Notes: generated from the sequence alone by a model not told the origin. 47,025 nt of DNA from Astrobacterium formosum (GCA_030848545.1 JAVDCA010000038.1:1-47025), one strand, 5' to 3'. Positions 26,849 to 35,304 are shown, counted from the first letter of the stretch. Numbers and translations are program-made.

Positions 26849-27748
26849 ATGCCCGACCTCGCGGATCTTTACCCCGGCTTCGACTCCAAATGGGCCAACA
26901 CGTCCATCGGCAAGATATTCACCCGCGTCGGCGGCAAGGGGCCGCCGCTGATGTTGCTGCACGGCTACGCCCAGACCAACGTGATGTGGCACAAGGTGGC
27001 GCCGGAACTCGCCAAGCAGTTCACCCTGGTCATCCCCGACCTGCCCGGCTACGGCTGGTCGGTGGCGCCGCACGCGGAAGCCGACCACGCCCCCTATACG
27101 AAACGCGCCATGGCCAAGGTGATGGTCGAGCTCATGGAAAAGCTCGGCCATGCGCGCTTCCGCCTCGTCGGCCACGACCGCGGCGGCCGCGTCGCCTATC
27201 GGCTCGCCCTCGACCATCCGGGCCGGCTGGAAAGGCTCGCGGTGCTGGACATCGTGCCGACCTACGCCATGTGGCACAATATGGATGCGCGCCTCGCGTC
27301 CCGCGTCTGGCACTGGACCTTCCTGGCCCTGCCGACGCCATTCCCGGAAACCATGATCGGCTCCAACCCGGTGCATTTCTGGGACTGGAAGACCGCGGAA
27401 GGCACCAAGACCAAGGACCTCTCCGGGTTCGATCCGCGCGCGCTCGCCCACTACCGCACGTTCTTCAAGGATCCGGCCCGCATCCACGCCACCTGCGAGG
27501 ACTATCGCGCCGGCCGCACCACCGACCTCGCCCATGACGAGGCCGACCACAAGGCGGGAAAGAAGATCGACTGCCCGTTGCTGGTGCTGTGGGGCGAAAC
27601 CGGCATTCCGAGCCAGACCAAGAACCCACTCAAGGCCTGGCAGCCATGGTCCGACGACGTGCGCGGCCATGCGGTCGACTGCGGGCATTACCTGCCGGAG
27701 GAAAACCCGAAGGCCACCACGGAGGCGTTGTTGGAGTTTCTCGCCTGA
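26849..27748 (+). CDS. Alpha/beta hydrolase, fluoroacetate-dehalogenase type
   Basis: A 299-residue alpha/beta hydrolase. The nucleophile is D110 in GHDRGGRVAYRLALDHPGRL, with H280 (DCGHYLP) and acid D134 (VLDIVPTY). The residues that define fluoroacetate dehalogenase of Rhodopseudomonas palustris (RPA1163), R111 and R114 for the carboxylate and H155, W156 and Y219 for the fluoride pocket, are all present at the same numbers. The enzyme hydrolyses haloacetates to glycolate, and this protein is a strong candidate for the same chemistry, possibly on other haloacids. GAG is placed 7 bases before ATG 26849. It stands alone between vapC and a repeat; no transporter or glycolate genes are adjacent. 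Confidence 0.9.
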   Translation: MPDLADLYPGFDSKWANTSIGKIFTRVGGKGPPLMLLHGYAQTNVMWHKVAPELAKQFTLVIPDLPGYGWSVAPHAEADHAPYTKRAMAKVMVELMEKLGHARFRLVGHDRGGRVAYRLALDHPGRLERLAVLDIVPTYAMWHNMDARLASRVWHWTFLALPTPFPETMIGSNPVHFWDWKTAEGTKTKDLSGFDPRALAHYRTFFKDPARIHATCEDYRAGRTTDLAHDEADHKAGKKIDCPLLVLWGETGIPSQTKNPLKAWQPWSDDVRGHAVDCGHYLPEENPKATTEALLEFLA

Positions 27749-27775
27749 GACGAGGTTCGATCGTTCGCCTCCTTT

Positions 27776-27950
27776 GTGCCCCGGGCGCGGCACAGCGCGT
27801 AGCGGAGCAAAGCGCAGCGGAGTGGTGCGACGCTGAACCGGAGCCTTGCTCTGGCGCTTGTCGGGACGAGCGCTACGGCCAGGCCCCGGATCCGCGGTGC
27901 GGCAGACCGCGAAAGAGCGATCCACCGCACCGCGTCCGGGGCACGAAGGA
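27776..27950. repeat. Long palindromic intergenic repeat, 'GTGCCCCGG' family, copy 1
   Basis: The ends are inverted: TTTGTGCCCCGGGCGC at the left and GCGTCCGGGGCACGAA at the right. The interior has further short hairpins (CGGAGCAAAGCGCAGCGGAG; GCGGTGCGG...CCGCACCGC). A second, shorter copy is at 40767-40892. It lies in the ~245-bp gap between the hydrolase and the phosphotransferase gene; nothing else is seen there. Confidence 0.75.
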
Positions 27951-27994
27951 AGATCGATCGTGTAAGATCCAGACGAAACGCAAGACACCCCCGC

Positions 27995-29074
27995 ATGACC
28001 CCCATCGACCGCCAGGCCGCGTTTTCCGGCACCAAGGATGTGTCCTCTGGTTTGCGCATCGACACCGACCGGCTCGCCGCCCATCTGGCCGAGCACATCG
28101 CGGGATTCGTGCCGCCGCTCGCGGCGCGTCAGTTCCGCGGCGGCCAGTCGAACCCGACCTATCTCATCGACACGCCCATCCGGCGCTACGTGCTGCGGCG
28201 CAAGCCGCCCGGGAAGCTGTTGCCGTCGGCCCACGCGGTGGACCGCGAGTTCCGCGTCCTTCAGGCCCTGCACGCGCAGGGCTTCCCGGTCGCCACGCCG
28301 CTCCATTACTGTCATGACGAGGACATCATCGGCACGGCCTTCTACGTCATGGGTTTCGTCGACGGCCACGTGTTCTGGGAACCGCACATGCCGGGCGCCG
28401 CAGCGCCCGAACGCGCCGCGGTCTACGACGCCATGAACGGGACCATCGCCCGGCTGCATGGATACGACCCCGCCGCGATCGGGCTCGCCGATTTCGGTCG
28501 CGGCGATAACTACGTCTCCCGCCAGATCGAGCGCTGGTCGAGGCAGTATCGCGCTTCGCAGACCGAGACGATCGACGATATGGAACGGCTGATCGCCTGG
28601 CTGCCGCAAAACCTGCCGCCGCCGGCGCCGGTCAGGCTCGTGCATGGCGACTACCGGCTCGACAATGTCATCGTCGCCGATGATCGCATCGACATTCTCG
28701 CCGTGCTCGACTGGGAACTGGCGACGCTGGGCGACCCGCTCGCCGATTTTTCCTATCACCTGATGCAATGGTTCATGCCGCCATCCGAGACCGCCGGCTC
28801 CGGCACGCTCTGCGGCCGCGACCTCGAAGCGCTTGGCATTCCCTCCGCCGAGGACTACGCGGCCCGCTATGCGGCGCGCACCGGGCTCGATCCGCGTCCG
28901 CACCTGCCCGTCTACCTCGCCTACAATTTCTTCCGCCTGGCGGCCATCTACCAGGGCATCGCCGGCCGCGTGCGCGACGGCACCGCGACCAGCGAGCACG
29001 CCTATGCGGATCCGCTCCAGATCCGCGAACTCGCCCGGCGCGGCTGGGCCTTCGCGTGCGAGGCGGGCGCATGA
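27995..29074 (+). CDS. Phosphotransferase family protein (ACAD10/ACAD11 kinase-domain type)
   Basis: A 359-residue aminoglycoside-phosphotransferase-fold kinase. Glycine-rich loop FRGGQSNPTYLI (48-59), the LRRKPPG lysine strand, the catalytic loop HGDYRLDN (217-224) and the metal-binding DWELATLGDPLAD (239-251) are all present. The DWELATLGDPL string is the mark of the kinase domain fused to acyl-CoA dehydrogenase in eukaryotic ACAD10/11, which phosphorylates 4-hydroxyacyl-CoAs for their breakdown. In bacteria it is a separate gene, as here. It overlaps the patatin gene (ATGA), pointing to a shared role in lipid or hydroxy-acid metabolism; that is inference. Confidence 0.9.
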   Translation: MTPIDRQAAFSGTKDVSSGLRIDTDRLAAHLAEHIAGFVPPLAARQFRGGQSNPTYLIDTPIRRYVLRRKPPGKLLPSAHAVDREFRVLQALHAQGFPVATPLHYCHDEDIIGTAFYVMGFVDGHVFWEPHMPGAAAPERAAVYDAMNGTIARLHGYDPAAIGLADFGRGDNYVSRQIERWSRQYRASQTETIDDMERLIAWLPQNLPPPAPVRLVHGDYRLDNVIVADDRIDILAVLDWELATLGDPLADFSYHLMQWFMPPSETAGSGTLCGRDLEALGIPSAEDYAARYAARTGLDPRPHLPVYLAYNFFRLAAIYQGIAGRVRDGTATSEHAYADPLQIRELARRGWAFACEAGA

Positions 29075-29886
29075 AGTCCTTCGCCCTCGCGCTCGGCGCC
29101 GGCGGCGCCCGCGGCCTCGCCCATATCGCGGTGTTCGAAGCGCTCGACGAATTGGGGGTACGCCCCACGGCCATCGCCGGCTCCTCGATCGGGGCGCTCG
29201 TGGGCGCGCTCTATGCGTCCGGAATGAGCGGCAAGGCGATCCGGCGCCACACGCTCGACCTCGCCCTCAACCGCACCGAAGTGTTCCGGCGCCTGATGGG
29301 CGCGCGCATCGGCGCCTGGTCGCATCTCCTGACCCTCGGCAATCCGGTCCTGCTCGATGCCGACAGGTTCTGCAGCGCCTTCCTGCCCGACGGCGTCGCG
29401 GCGGAGTTTTCCGGCCTGAGCATCCCGCTGACCCTCATCGCCGCCGACCTCCATGCCCGCAGCGAAGTCGTGTTCTCGGACGGCCCGCTCAAGCCCGCCA
29501 TCGCGGCCTCGATGGCGATTCCCGGCCTCGTTCAGCCGCTGCATCTCGGTGGCCGCGTCCTGATCGACGGCGGCGCCATCGATCCGCTGCCGTTCACGCA
29601 TCTCACCGGCCGCGCCGACGTCATCATCGCGGTCGACTGCTCGGTTGAGCACGGCGGCGACGCGAAAGTGCCGGGCCCATGGCAGAGCGTCTTCGGCGCC
29701 ATCACGGTGATGGGCCAGGCCATCGTCACCGAGAAGCTCAAGCACGCCCAACCCGATCTCATCCTGCGCCCCCGTGTGGGCTTCTTCGGCATGTTCGACT
29801 TCCTGCAGGCGAGCGCCATCCTGCGGGTCGCCGAGACCATGGTGCCGGAAATCAAGGACAAGATCGCGGCGCTGCTGGAGGAATGA
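29071..29886 (+). CDS. Patatin-like phospholipase family protein
   Basis: A 271-residue serine lipase or phospholipase of the patatin/RssA type. The oxyanion loop is GAGGARGLAH (9-18), the nucleophile elbow is GSSIG with S39, and the catalytic Asp is D166 in IDGGAID. No signal peptide or membrane segment, so it is probably cytoplasmic. Its ATG overlaps the stop of the kinase-like gene (ATGA). The substrate is unknown. A composite palindromic repeat begins 22 bp after the stop codon. Confidence 0.92.
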   Translation: MKSFALALGAGGARGLAHIAVFEALDELGVRPTAIAGSSIGALVGALYASGMSGKAIRRHTLDLALNRTEVFRRLMGARIGAWSHLLTLGNPVLLDADRFCSAFLPDGVAAEFSGLSIPLTLIAADLHARSEVVFSDGPLKPAIAASMAIPGLVQPLHLGGRVLIDGGAIDPLPFTHLTGRADVIIAVDCSVEHGGDAKVPGPWQSVFGAITVMGQAIVTEKLKHAQPDLILRPRVGFFGMFDFLQASAILRVAETMVPEIKDKIAALLEE

Positions 29887-29907
29887 GGTCCGCTGGCGTA
29901 CATAGAC

Positions 29908-30010
29908 CCGCCCTCGTCCTGAGGAGGGCGCTCTTCGCGCCCGTCTCGAAGGGCGTGGGTGGCCACATCCTTCGAGACGCGCTCCAAGAGGAGCGCTCCT
30001 CAGGATGAGG
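29908..30010. repeat. Composite inverted-repeat element, short form (A)
   Basis: Left arm CCTCGTCCTGAGGAGGGCGC and right arm GAGCGCTCCTCAGGATGAGG are imperfect inverted copies; inside, CGTCTCGAAGG pairs with CCTTCGAGACG around a 17-nt loop. It shares the first ~44 bp and the last ~21 bp with the larger element at 36692-36929. It lies between the converging patatin and tadA genes and could terminate both. Confidence 0.85.
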
Positions 30011-30039
30011 TCGAGCGCACGCGAGGGTGGCGTGCCCCT

Positions 30040-30486
30040 TCACCGCCGCGCCTGGAAAAACTCCCGCAGCAGTTCGGCCGCCTCGCATTCGCCGATACCG
30101 CCATAGACTTCCGGCCGGTGATGGCAGGTCGCGGCCGAAAAGAAGCGCACTCCGCTGTCCACCGCGCCGCCCTTGGGATCGGCGGCGCCGTAATAGAGCC
30201 GGCGGATGCGCGCAAACGAGATCGCCGCCGCGCACATGGTGCAGGGTTCGAGGGTGACGTAGAGGTCGCAGTCGGCGAGCCGCTCCGAGCCCAATTTGGC
30301 GGCGGCGGCCCGCAGCGCCAGGATTTCGGCGTGGGCGGTCGGATCGGCGAGGCCGATCGGCCGGTTGGCGGCACGCCCCACCACCTCGCCGGCGCGCACG
30401 ACGACGCAACCGACCGGCACTTCGCCGGCTGCCGCGCCGGCGCGCGCCTCGGCCAGGGCCATGTCCATGAAAGAAGTCGGCGCCAT
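30040..30486 (-). CDS. tadA: tRNA-specific adenosine deaminase
   Basis: TadA deaminates A34 to inosine in tRNA-Arg(ACG), which is needed to read CGN codons. The 148-residue product has the zinc and catalytic motifs HAE (52-54) and PCTMC (81-85), and the typical D-P-T-A-H-A-E-I-L-A-L start of the deaminase core. Length is normal. ATG 30486 is used; an ATG at codon 7 is possible. It diverges from rluB with ~60 bp between start codons. Confidence 0.95.
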   Translation of the reverse strand: MAPTSFMDMALAEARAGAAAGEVPVGCVVVRAGEVVGRAANRPIGLADPTAHAEILALRAAAAKLGSERLADCDLYVTLEPCTMCAAAISFARIRRLYYGAADPKGGAVDSGVRFFSAATCHHRPEVYGGIGECEAAELLREFFQARR

Positions 30487-30545
30487 GCTCGTATCGGGTC
30501 CCGAACTCTGCTATCAGGCGGCTCCGTCACCGACCACAACCGACC

Positions 30546-32696
30546 ATGGCCTCAGAAGACCCACCCCGCAACCATCCCGCGCGTTCCGACCGGCCGCGCG
30601 TCCGCCCCAAGGGCGGCAAGCCGTTTAGCGGCAAGCCGTTTGGCGACAAGCCGCACGGCGGCAAGCCACGTGGCGACAAGCCATATGGCGGCAAACCGCG
30701 TGGCGACAAGCCCTACGGCGACAAACCGCGGGGCGACAGGCCCTATGGTGGCAAACCGCGCGGTGACAGGCCCTATGGCGACAAGCCGCGGGGTGACAGG
30801 CCCTACGGCGACAAGCCACGGGGCGACAGACCCTACGGTGACAAGCCGCGAGGCGACAGGCCCTACGGCGACAAGCCACGCGGCGACAGGCCCTACGGCG
30901 ACAAACCGCGGGGCGACAGACCCTACGGCGACAAGCCGCGAGGCGACAGACCCTACGGCGACAAGCCGCGAGGCGACAGGCCCTACGGCGACAAGCCGCG
31001 GGGCGACAGGCCCTACGGCGACAAGCCGCGAGGTGACAGGCCCTACGGCGACAAGCCGCGAGGCGACAGGCCGTACGGCGGCAAGCCGTACGGAGGTGGA
31101 CCGCAAGGCGGAAAACCATACCGCGGCAAGCCGTGGCGCGACCGCGCCGCTCAGGAGCCGTCGCAGCACGAAGGCGATCGCATCGCCAAGGTGATGGCGC
31201 GCGCCGGAGTGTGTTCACGCCGTGACGCCGAGGACTGGATCGCCGCCGGCCGCGTCATGGTCAATGGCGCGGTCATCACTTCGCCGGCCCTCAATATCGG
31301 CCCTCGGGACCGCGTCAGCGTCGACGGCGCGCCGCTTCCCGAACGCGAGCGGACGCGCCTCTTCCTTTACCACAAGCCGCAAGGTCTCGTGACCACCAAC
31401 GCCGACCCGGAAGGCCGGCCGACCATCTTCGAAAATCTGCCCAAGAACCTGCCGCGCCTCGTCACCATCGGCCGGCTCGATATCGGCACCGAGGGCTTGC
31501 TGCTCCTCACCAATGACGGCGGTCTCGCCCGCGTCCTCGAACTGCCCGATACCGCCTGGCTGCGCCGCTATCGCGTGCGGGCGATGGGCAGCGTCACCCA
31601 GCCCGATCTCGACGCGCTGCGCGACGGCATCACGGTCGAAGGCATCCAGTACGGACCCATCGAGGCGACGCTCGATCGCGAGCAGGGCTCGAACGTGTGG
31701 ATCACCTTCGCGATCCGCGAGGGCAAGAACCGCGAGGTCAGGAACGTGCTCGGCCATCTCGGCCTCGCCGTCAACCGGCTGATCCGCGTGTCCTACGGCC
31801 CGTTCCAGCTCGGCGAGCTCGCGGAAGGCGAGGTCGAGGAGGTGCGCACCCGCGTGCTGCGCGAGCAGCTCGGCGAGCGCGTGATCGACGAGGCGGAATG
31901 CGACTTCTCTGCCCAGATCGTGCAGCGCCCCGAGACCGCGACGCTGGCGCCGCCGCCCGATCGCGACAAGCGCGAGAGGCCCGAGAGGCGCGGCGACGAT
32001 CGCCCGCGTGGCGACGACCGGTCGCGTGGCGACTATCAGTCGCGTGGCGACTATCGGTCCCGCGGCGACGATCGCCCGCGTCGCGACGACCGGTCGCGCG
32101 GCGACTACGACAAGCCTATCCGCCGCGATCATCGCGGCGATGCGACGCCGGAGGACCAGGGCCGGCCGCGCCGCGGCCATTCCTGGCGCGCCGACGACGC
32201 ACCGGTGCGCCGGCACTATCGTGGCGAACGCAAAGAGAAGTTCCAGCCCGACCTCGCCTCTACGGAAAAGCGCGCCAGCCTCCTCCAGGACCGCAAGGGC
32301 CGCAACGTCCTGGTCGAGCGCATCGGCGCGCCCAAGCCGGAACCCCGCGAGGACAAGCCGAAGCGTGCGTACGGCAAGCGGCCGGACCGGCCGCACGGCA
32401 AACGTTTCGACCGGCCCGGCGGCGAACGCTCCGACCGGCCACGGGACGACCGCCCGTTCCGACGCGATGATCGCGCCGGCGGACCGGGTGGCAAGCGCTT
32501 CGACAAACCGCGTGGCGAACGCTTCGACCGCCCCGAAGGCGATCGTCCGTTCCGCCGCGACGACAGGCCGGGCGGAAAACGCTTCGATAAGCCGGGCGGC
32601 AAACGCTTCGACAAGCCGCAGGGGCCACGTCCGTTCAAGGGCCGGCCGCGCAGGCCCGATCGCAGCGGCGGACCGCGTCCGACGAGGCCACGCTAA
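30546..32696 (+). CDS. rluB: 23S rRNA pseudouridine synthase, RluB-type, with long repetitive tails
   Basis: A 716-residue protein about twice the E. coli length (~290). The core (about 208-480) is a normal RluB: S4 RNA-binding domain (DRIAKVMARAGVCSRRDAE), then the RsuA-type synthase with LYHKPQGLVTT, catalytic D312 in GRLDIGTEGLL and REGKNREVRNVLGHLGL. It would make pseudouridine at 2605 of 23S rRNA. The N-terminus holds 14 perfect-register decapeptides, consensus KPRGDRPYGD (DNA 30663-31082); the C-terminus is a second low-complexity region with RGDDR, RGDY, KRFDKPRGE and FRRDDR motifs. Both tails are strongly basic, Gly- and Asp-rich and surely disordered. Similar but shorter tails occur in other alphaproteobacterial RluB. 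It is followed one base later by rsmD. Confidence 0.94.
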   Translation: MASEDPPRNHPARSDRPRVRPKGGKPFSGKPFGDKPHGGKPRGDKPYGGKPRGDKPYGDKPRGDRPYGGKPRGDRPYGDKPRGDRPYGDKPRGDRPYGDKPRGDRPYGDKPRGDRPYGDKPRGDRPYGDKPRGDRPYGDKPRGDRPYGDKPRGDRPYGDKPRGDRPYGDKPRGDRPYGGKPYGGGPQGGKPYRGKPWRDRAAQEPSQHEGDRIAKVMARAGVCSRRDAEDWIAAGRVMVNGAVITSPALNIGPRDRVSVDGAPLPERERTRLFLYHKPQGLVTTNADPEGRPTIFENLPKNLPRLVTIGRLDIGTEGLLLLTNDGGLARVLELPDTAWLRRYRVRAMGSVTQPDLDALRDGITVEGIQYGPIEATLDREQGSNVWITFAIREGKNREVRNVLGHLGLAVNRLIRVSYGPFQLGELAEGEVEEVRTRVLREQLGERVIDEAECDFSAQIVQRPETATLAPPPDRDKRERPERRGDDRPRGDDRSRGDYQSRGDYRSRGDDRPRRDDRSRGDYDKPIRRDHRGDATPEDQGRPRRGHSWRADDAPVRRHYRGERKEKFQPDLASTEKRASLLQDRKGRNVLVERIGAPKPEPREDKPKRAYGKRPDRPHGKRFDRPGGERSDRPRDDRPFRRDDRAGGPGGKRFDKPRGERFDRPEGDRPFRRDDRPGGKRFDKPGGKRFDKPQGPRPFKGRPRRPDRSGGPRPTRPR
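30663..31082 (+). repeat. Tandem array of fourteen 30-bp units inside rluB
   Basis: Fourteen head-to-tail 30-bp units, each coding for the decapeptide KPRGD(K/R)PYG(G/D). Units 1-2 have K at position 6, the rest R. Differences are mostly third-base changes (CGG, CGA, CGC, CGT), so the array is kept in frame but drifts silently. It is flanked by degenerate half-units. This is a coding minisatellite, not a CRISPR array: there are no spacers. Confidence 0.97.
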
Positions 32697-32697
32697 A

Positions 32698-33252
32698 ATG
32701 CGCATCGTCGGCGGACGCTGTCGCGGACGCTCACTCGCCGGACCGAAGTCTCAAAACGTCCGGCCGACGGGCGATCGCCTGCGCGAAAGCCTGTTCAACA
32801 TCCTCGCCCACGCCTACGGCGATCCGATCACGGACGCGCGCGTCCTCGACCTCTTCGCCGGCACCGGCGCGCTCGGCCTCGAGGCGATCTCGCGCGGGGC
32901 GGCGTTCGCGCTGTTCGTCGACGACGGTGCCGAGGCACGCGCCCTGATCCGCCAGAACGTCGACACGCTCGGCGTCGGCGGCGTCACCCGCATCTTCCGC
33001 CGCGACGCCACCAAGCTCGGGCCGGCACACCCGGTCGAAGCATTCAGCCTTGCTTTCCTGGATCCGCCCTACCGCAAAGGCTTGGCCGAACGCGCCCTCA
33101 CCGCGGCGCGCGACGGCGAATGGCTGGTGAAGGATGCGCTGGTCGTGGTCGAGGAAGCCGCCGATGCCGGCTTCCAGGCGCCCGACGGCTACGGGGAAAT
33201 CGAGCGGCGAACCTACGACGACAGCGAGCTGGTGTTTTTGCGCGCGACTTGA
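32698..33252 (+). CDS. rsmD: 16S rRNA (guanine-966-N2)-methyltransferase
   Basis: RsmD methylates N2 of G966 in 16S rRNA. The 184-residue protein begins with the family signature MRIVGGRCRGRSL, has VRPTGDRLRESLFNIL, the SAM-binding DLFAGTGALG (51-60) and the catalytic LDPPY (121-125). Length matches E. coli (198). The ATG lies one base after the rluB stop codon, so the two rRNA modification genes form an operon. The following 170 bp contain a palindromic repeat before the converging mutL. Confidence 0.96.
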   Translation: MRIVGGRCRGRSLAGPKSQNVRPTGDRLRESLFNILAHAYGDPITDARVLDLFAGTGALGLEAISRGAAFALFVDDGAEARALIRQNVDTLGVGGVTRIFRRDATKLGPAHPVEAFSLAFLDPPYRKGLAERALTAARDGEWLVKDALVVVEEAADAGFQAPDGYGEIERRTYDDSELVFLRAT

Positions 33253-33282
33253 TCGCGGAAGCCGGTGCCGGGTCACAACTCC

Positions 33283-33398
33283 GTCATGCCCGCGCTTGTC
33301 GCGGGCATCCACGCCTTTCTTGGATGTCCCAACAATCGGATGCCCCAAGACGTGGATGCCAAAAGACGTGGATGGCCGGGACGAGCCCGGCCATGTCG
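33283..33398. repeat. Palindromic intergenic repeat, 'CATGGCCGGG' family, copy 2
   Basis: GTCATGCCCGCGCTTGTCGC at the left and GGCCGGGACGAGCCCGGCCA at the right, each a small hairpin, with an internal region in which 'GTGGATGCC' is repeated (ACGTGGATGCCAAAAGACGTGGATGG). It lies between the convergent rsmD and mutL genes. Confidence 0.85.
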
Positions 33399-33421
33399 GA
33401 AGGGAGAGGCACGCACTGCAC

Positions 33422-35260
33422 TCACTTCCTCCCGAACAACCTCTCGATATCGCCGAGCTTCAATTCCACATAGGTCGGCCGGCCGTGATTGCACTGGCCG
33501 GAATTGGGCGTCACTTCCATTTCGCGCAACAGCGCGTTCATCTCTTCGGGCTTGAGGCGGCGGCCGGCGCGCACGGAGCCGTGGCACGCCATGGTGGCGG
33601 CGACATGCATCAGGCGGCGTTCGAGCGGCAGCGTCTCGTCCCATTCGGCCATGTGTTCGGCGAGGTCGACGAGCAGGCGCCGGCAGTCGACTTCGCCGAG
33701 CATCGACGGCGTCTCGCGCACCATCACGGCGCCGGGCCCGAACGCCTCGATGACGAGGCCGAAACGGGCGAGTTCGTCGGCGCGCGCCGTGAGGCGCTCC
33801 ACGTCGGCGTCATCGAGATCGACCACGTCGGGAATGAGCAGGATCTGGCGGGCGATTCCGGTCTTCTCCAGCGCCGCCTTCATCTTCTCGTAGACGAGGC
33901 GCTCGTGGGCGGCGTGCTGGTCGACGATGACGATGCCGTCGCGGGTCTGGGACACGATATAGGTCTCGTGCACCTGGGCGCGGGCGGCGCCGAGCGGATG
34001 ATCGACCAGTTCGGGAGAAGGCGCGACCTCATCCGCAGTCGCATCGGCGGACGGCGCGCCGGCGTCGAACGCCGCCTGCGCGGCCTCGGCAAAACCCGCC
34101 GGCATCGAGACGGCGCCGACGCCGATGGATGCACCCGGAACCCCGAAAGGGGCGCCCGGAGGGCGCGCCGGCGAGCGCCGCCAGTCCCAGTTGCGCGACG
34201 GACTCCCGTAGGCCGGCCGGAAGGCCGACAGGGTCGCCTGGCCGCCGCCGGTGGCGGCCCGCTGCGAGTCCCGGCCCAACGCCTCCTGCAGGGAGCGCAC
34301 GATCAAGGCCCGCACCAGGCCGGCATCGCGAAAGCGCACCTCGGTCTTCGCCGGATGGACATTGACATCCACTTCGCGCGGGTCGAGGGCGACGAACAGC
34401 GCCACCACGGCATGACGGTCGCGCGACATCCAGTCCGCATAGGCCCCGCGCACGGCCCCGAGCATCAGCCGGTCGCGCACCGGCCGGCCGTTGACGAACA
34501 GGTATTGGCCGAGCGCGTTGGCGCGGCTGTGGGTCGGCAGGCCGGCAAACCCCTCGATGGCGAGGCCCTCGCGTCCGCCCGCGACCGCGACCGCATTGGC
34601 GCGGAATTCGGCCCCGAGCACATCGCCGAGGCGGGCGAGGCGGCCGGTGGCGTCGGGCAGGGCCGCGCTCCAGGTCACCGGCGCGCGCTCCTCGCCGGCG
34701 AGCGTGAAGGCGACGTCGGGGCGGCTCATGGCGAGACGGCGCACCACCTCGCGGATCGCCTCGCCTTCGGCGCGGTCGGATTTGAGGAATTTCAGCCGCG
34801 CCGGCGTGGCGAAGAAGAGGTCGCGCACCTCGACGCGGGTGCCCTCGGACAGCGCCGCCGGCCGGATGTCGCTTTTCTCGCCGGCTTCGACCGCGACCGC
34901 CCAGGCATTGGGCTCGCCGGCATGGCGCGTCGTGATGGAAAGCCGCGCCACCGCCCCGATGGAGGGCAGCGCCTCGCCGCGGAAGCCGAGCGTCCGGATG
35001 GCGAGGAGGTCGTCGCCGTCGAGCTTGGAGGTGGCGTGGCGCTCGACCGAGAGGTCGAGGTCGTCGCGGGTCATGCCGGCGCCGTCGTCGCTGACGCGAA
35101 TGAGCCGGCGACCGCCACCGTCGGTCAGGACGTCGATTTTCCTGGCGCCGGCGTCGAGGGCGTTCTCGATCAGTTCCTTGACGACGCTCGCCGGCCGCTC
35201 CACCACCTCGCCGGCGGCGATGCGGTTGATCAGCGCGGGATCGAGCTGGCGAACGGGCAT
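33422..35260 (-). CDS. mutL: DNA mismatch repair protein MutL
   Basis: MutL couples mismatch recognition by MutS to strand cutting and removal. The 612-residue protein has the GHKL ATPase (E32, N33 in KELIENALDAGA; DDGAGM 58-63; GFRGEALPS 92-100), a Pro/Ala linker (about 340-425), and a C-terminal dimerisation domain with the endonuclease motif DQHAAHERLVYE (447-458), ACHGSVRAG (558-566) and QCNHGRPT (C590, H592). This is the nicking type found in bacteria without MutH. Start ATG 35258-35260 gives the standard N-terminus MPVRQLDPALINRIAAGEVV. The region before it holds a repeat. Confidence 0.97.
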   Translation of the reverse strand: MPVRQLDPALINRIAAGEVVERPASVVKELIENALDAGARKIDVLTDGGGRRLIRVSDDGAGMTRDDLDLSVERHATSKLDGDDLLAIRTLGFRGEALPSIGAVARLSITTRHAGEPNAWAVAVEAGEKSDIRPAALSEGTRVEVRDLFFATPARLKFLKSDRAEGEAIREVVRRLAMSRPDVAFTLAGEERAPVTWSAALPDATGRLARLGDVLGAEFRANAVAVAGGREGLAIEGFAGLPTHSRANALGQYLFVNGRPVRDRLMLGAVRGAYADWMSRDRHAVVALFVALDPREVDVNVHPAKTEVRFRDAGLVRALIVRSLQEALGRDSQRAATGGGQATLSAFRPAYGSPSRNWDWRRSPARPPGAPFGVPGASIGVGAVSMPAGFAEAAQAAFDAGAPSADATADEVAPSPELVDHPLGAARAQVHETYIVSQTRDGIVIVDQHAAHERLVYEKMKAALEKTGIARQILLIPDVVDLDDADVERLTARADELARFGLVIEAFGPGAVMVRETPSMLGEVDCRRLLVDLAEHMAEWDETLPLERRLMHVAATMACHGSVRAGRRLKPEEMNALLREMEVTPNSGQCNHGRPTYVELKLGDIERLFGRK

Positions 35261-35304
35261 GCAAGGGACCTCAGGAGGAATCGCGGGCGACTATACACCA
35301 AGCC

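Noticed and set aside
26771-28999. 742-codon minus-strand frame across the hydrolase and kinase genes
   Set aside because: It runs antisense through two recognisable genes and the repeat between them.
30663-31082. Regular 30-bp repeats resembling a CRISPR array
   Set aside because: Units are directly adjacent without spacers, in frame inside rluB, and vary at third codon positions; no cas genes nearby.
30625-31218. Minus-strand Cys/Arg-rich repetitive open frame
   Set aside because: It is only the complement of the rluB repeat array, with no start context of its own.
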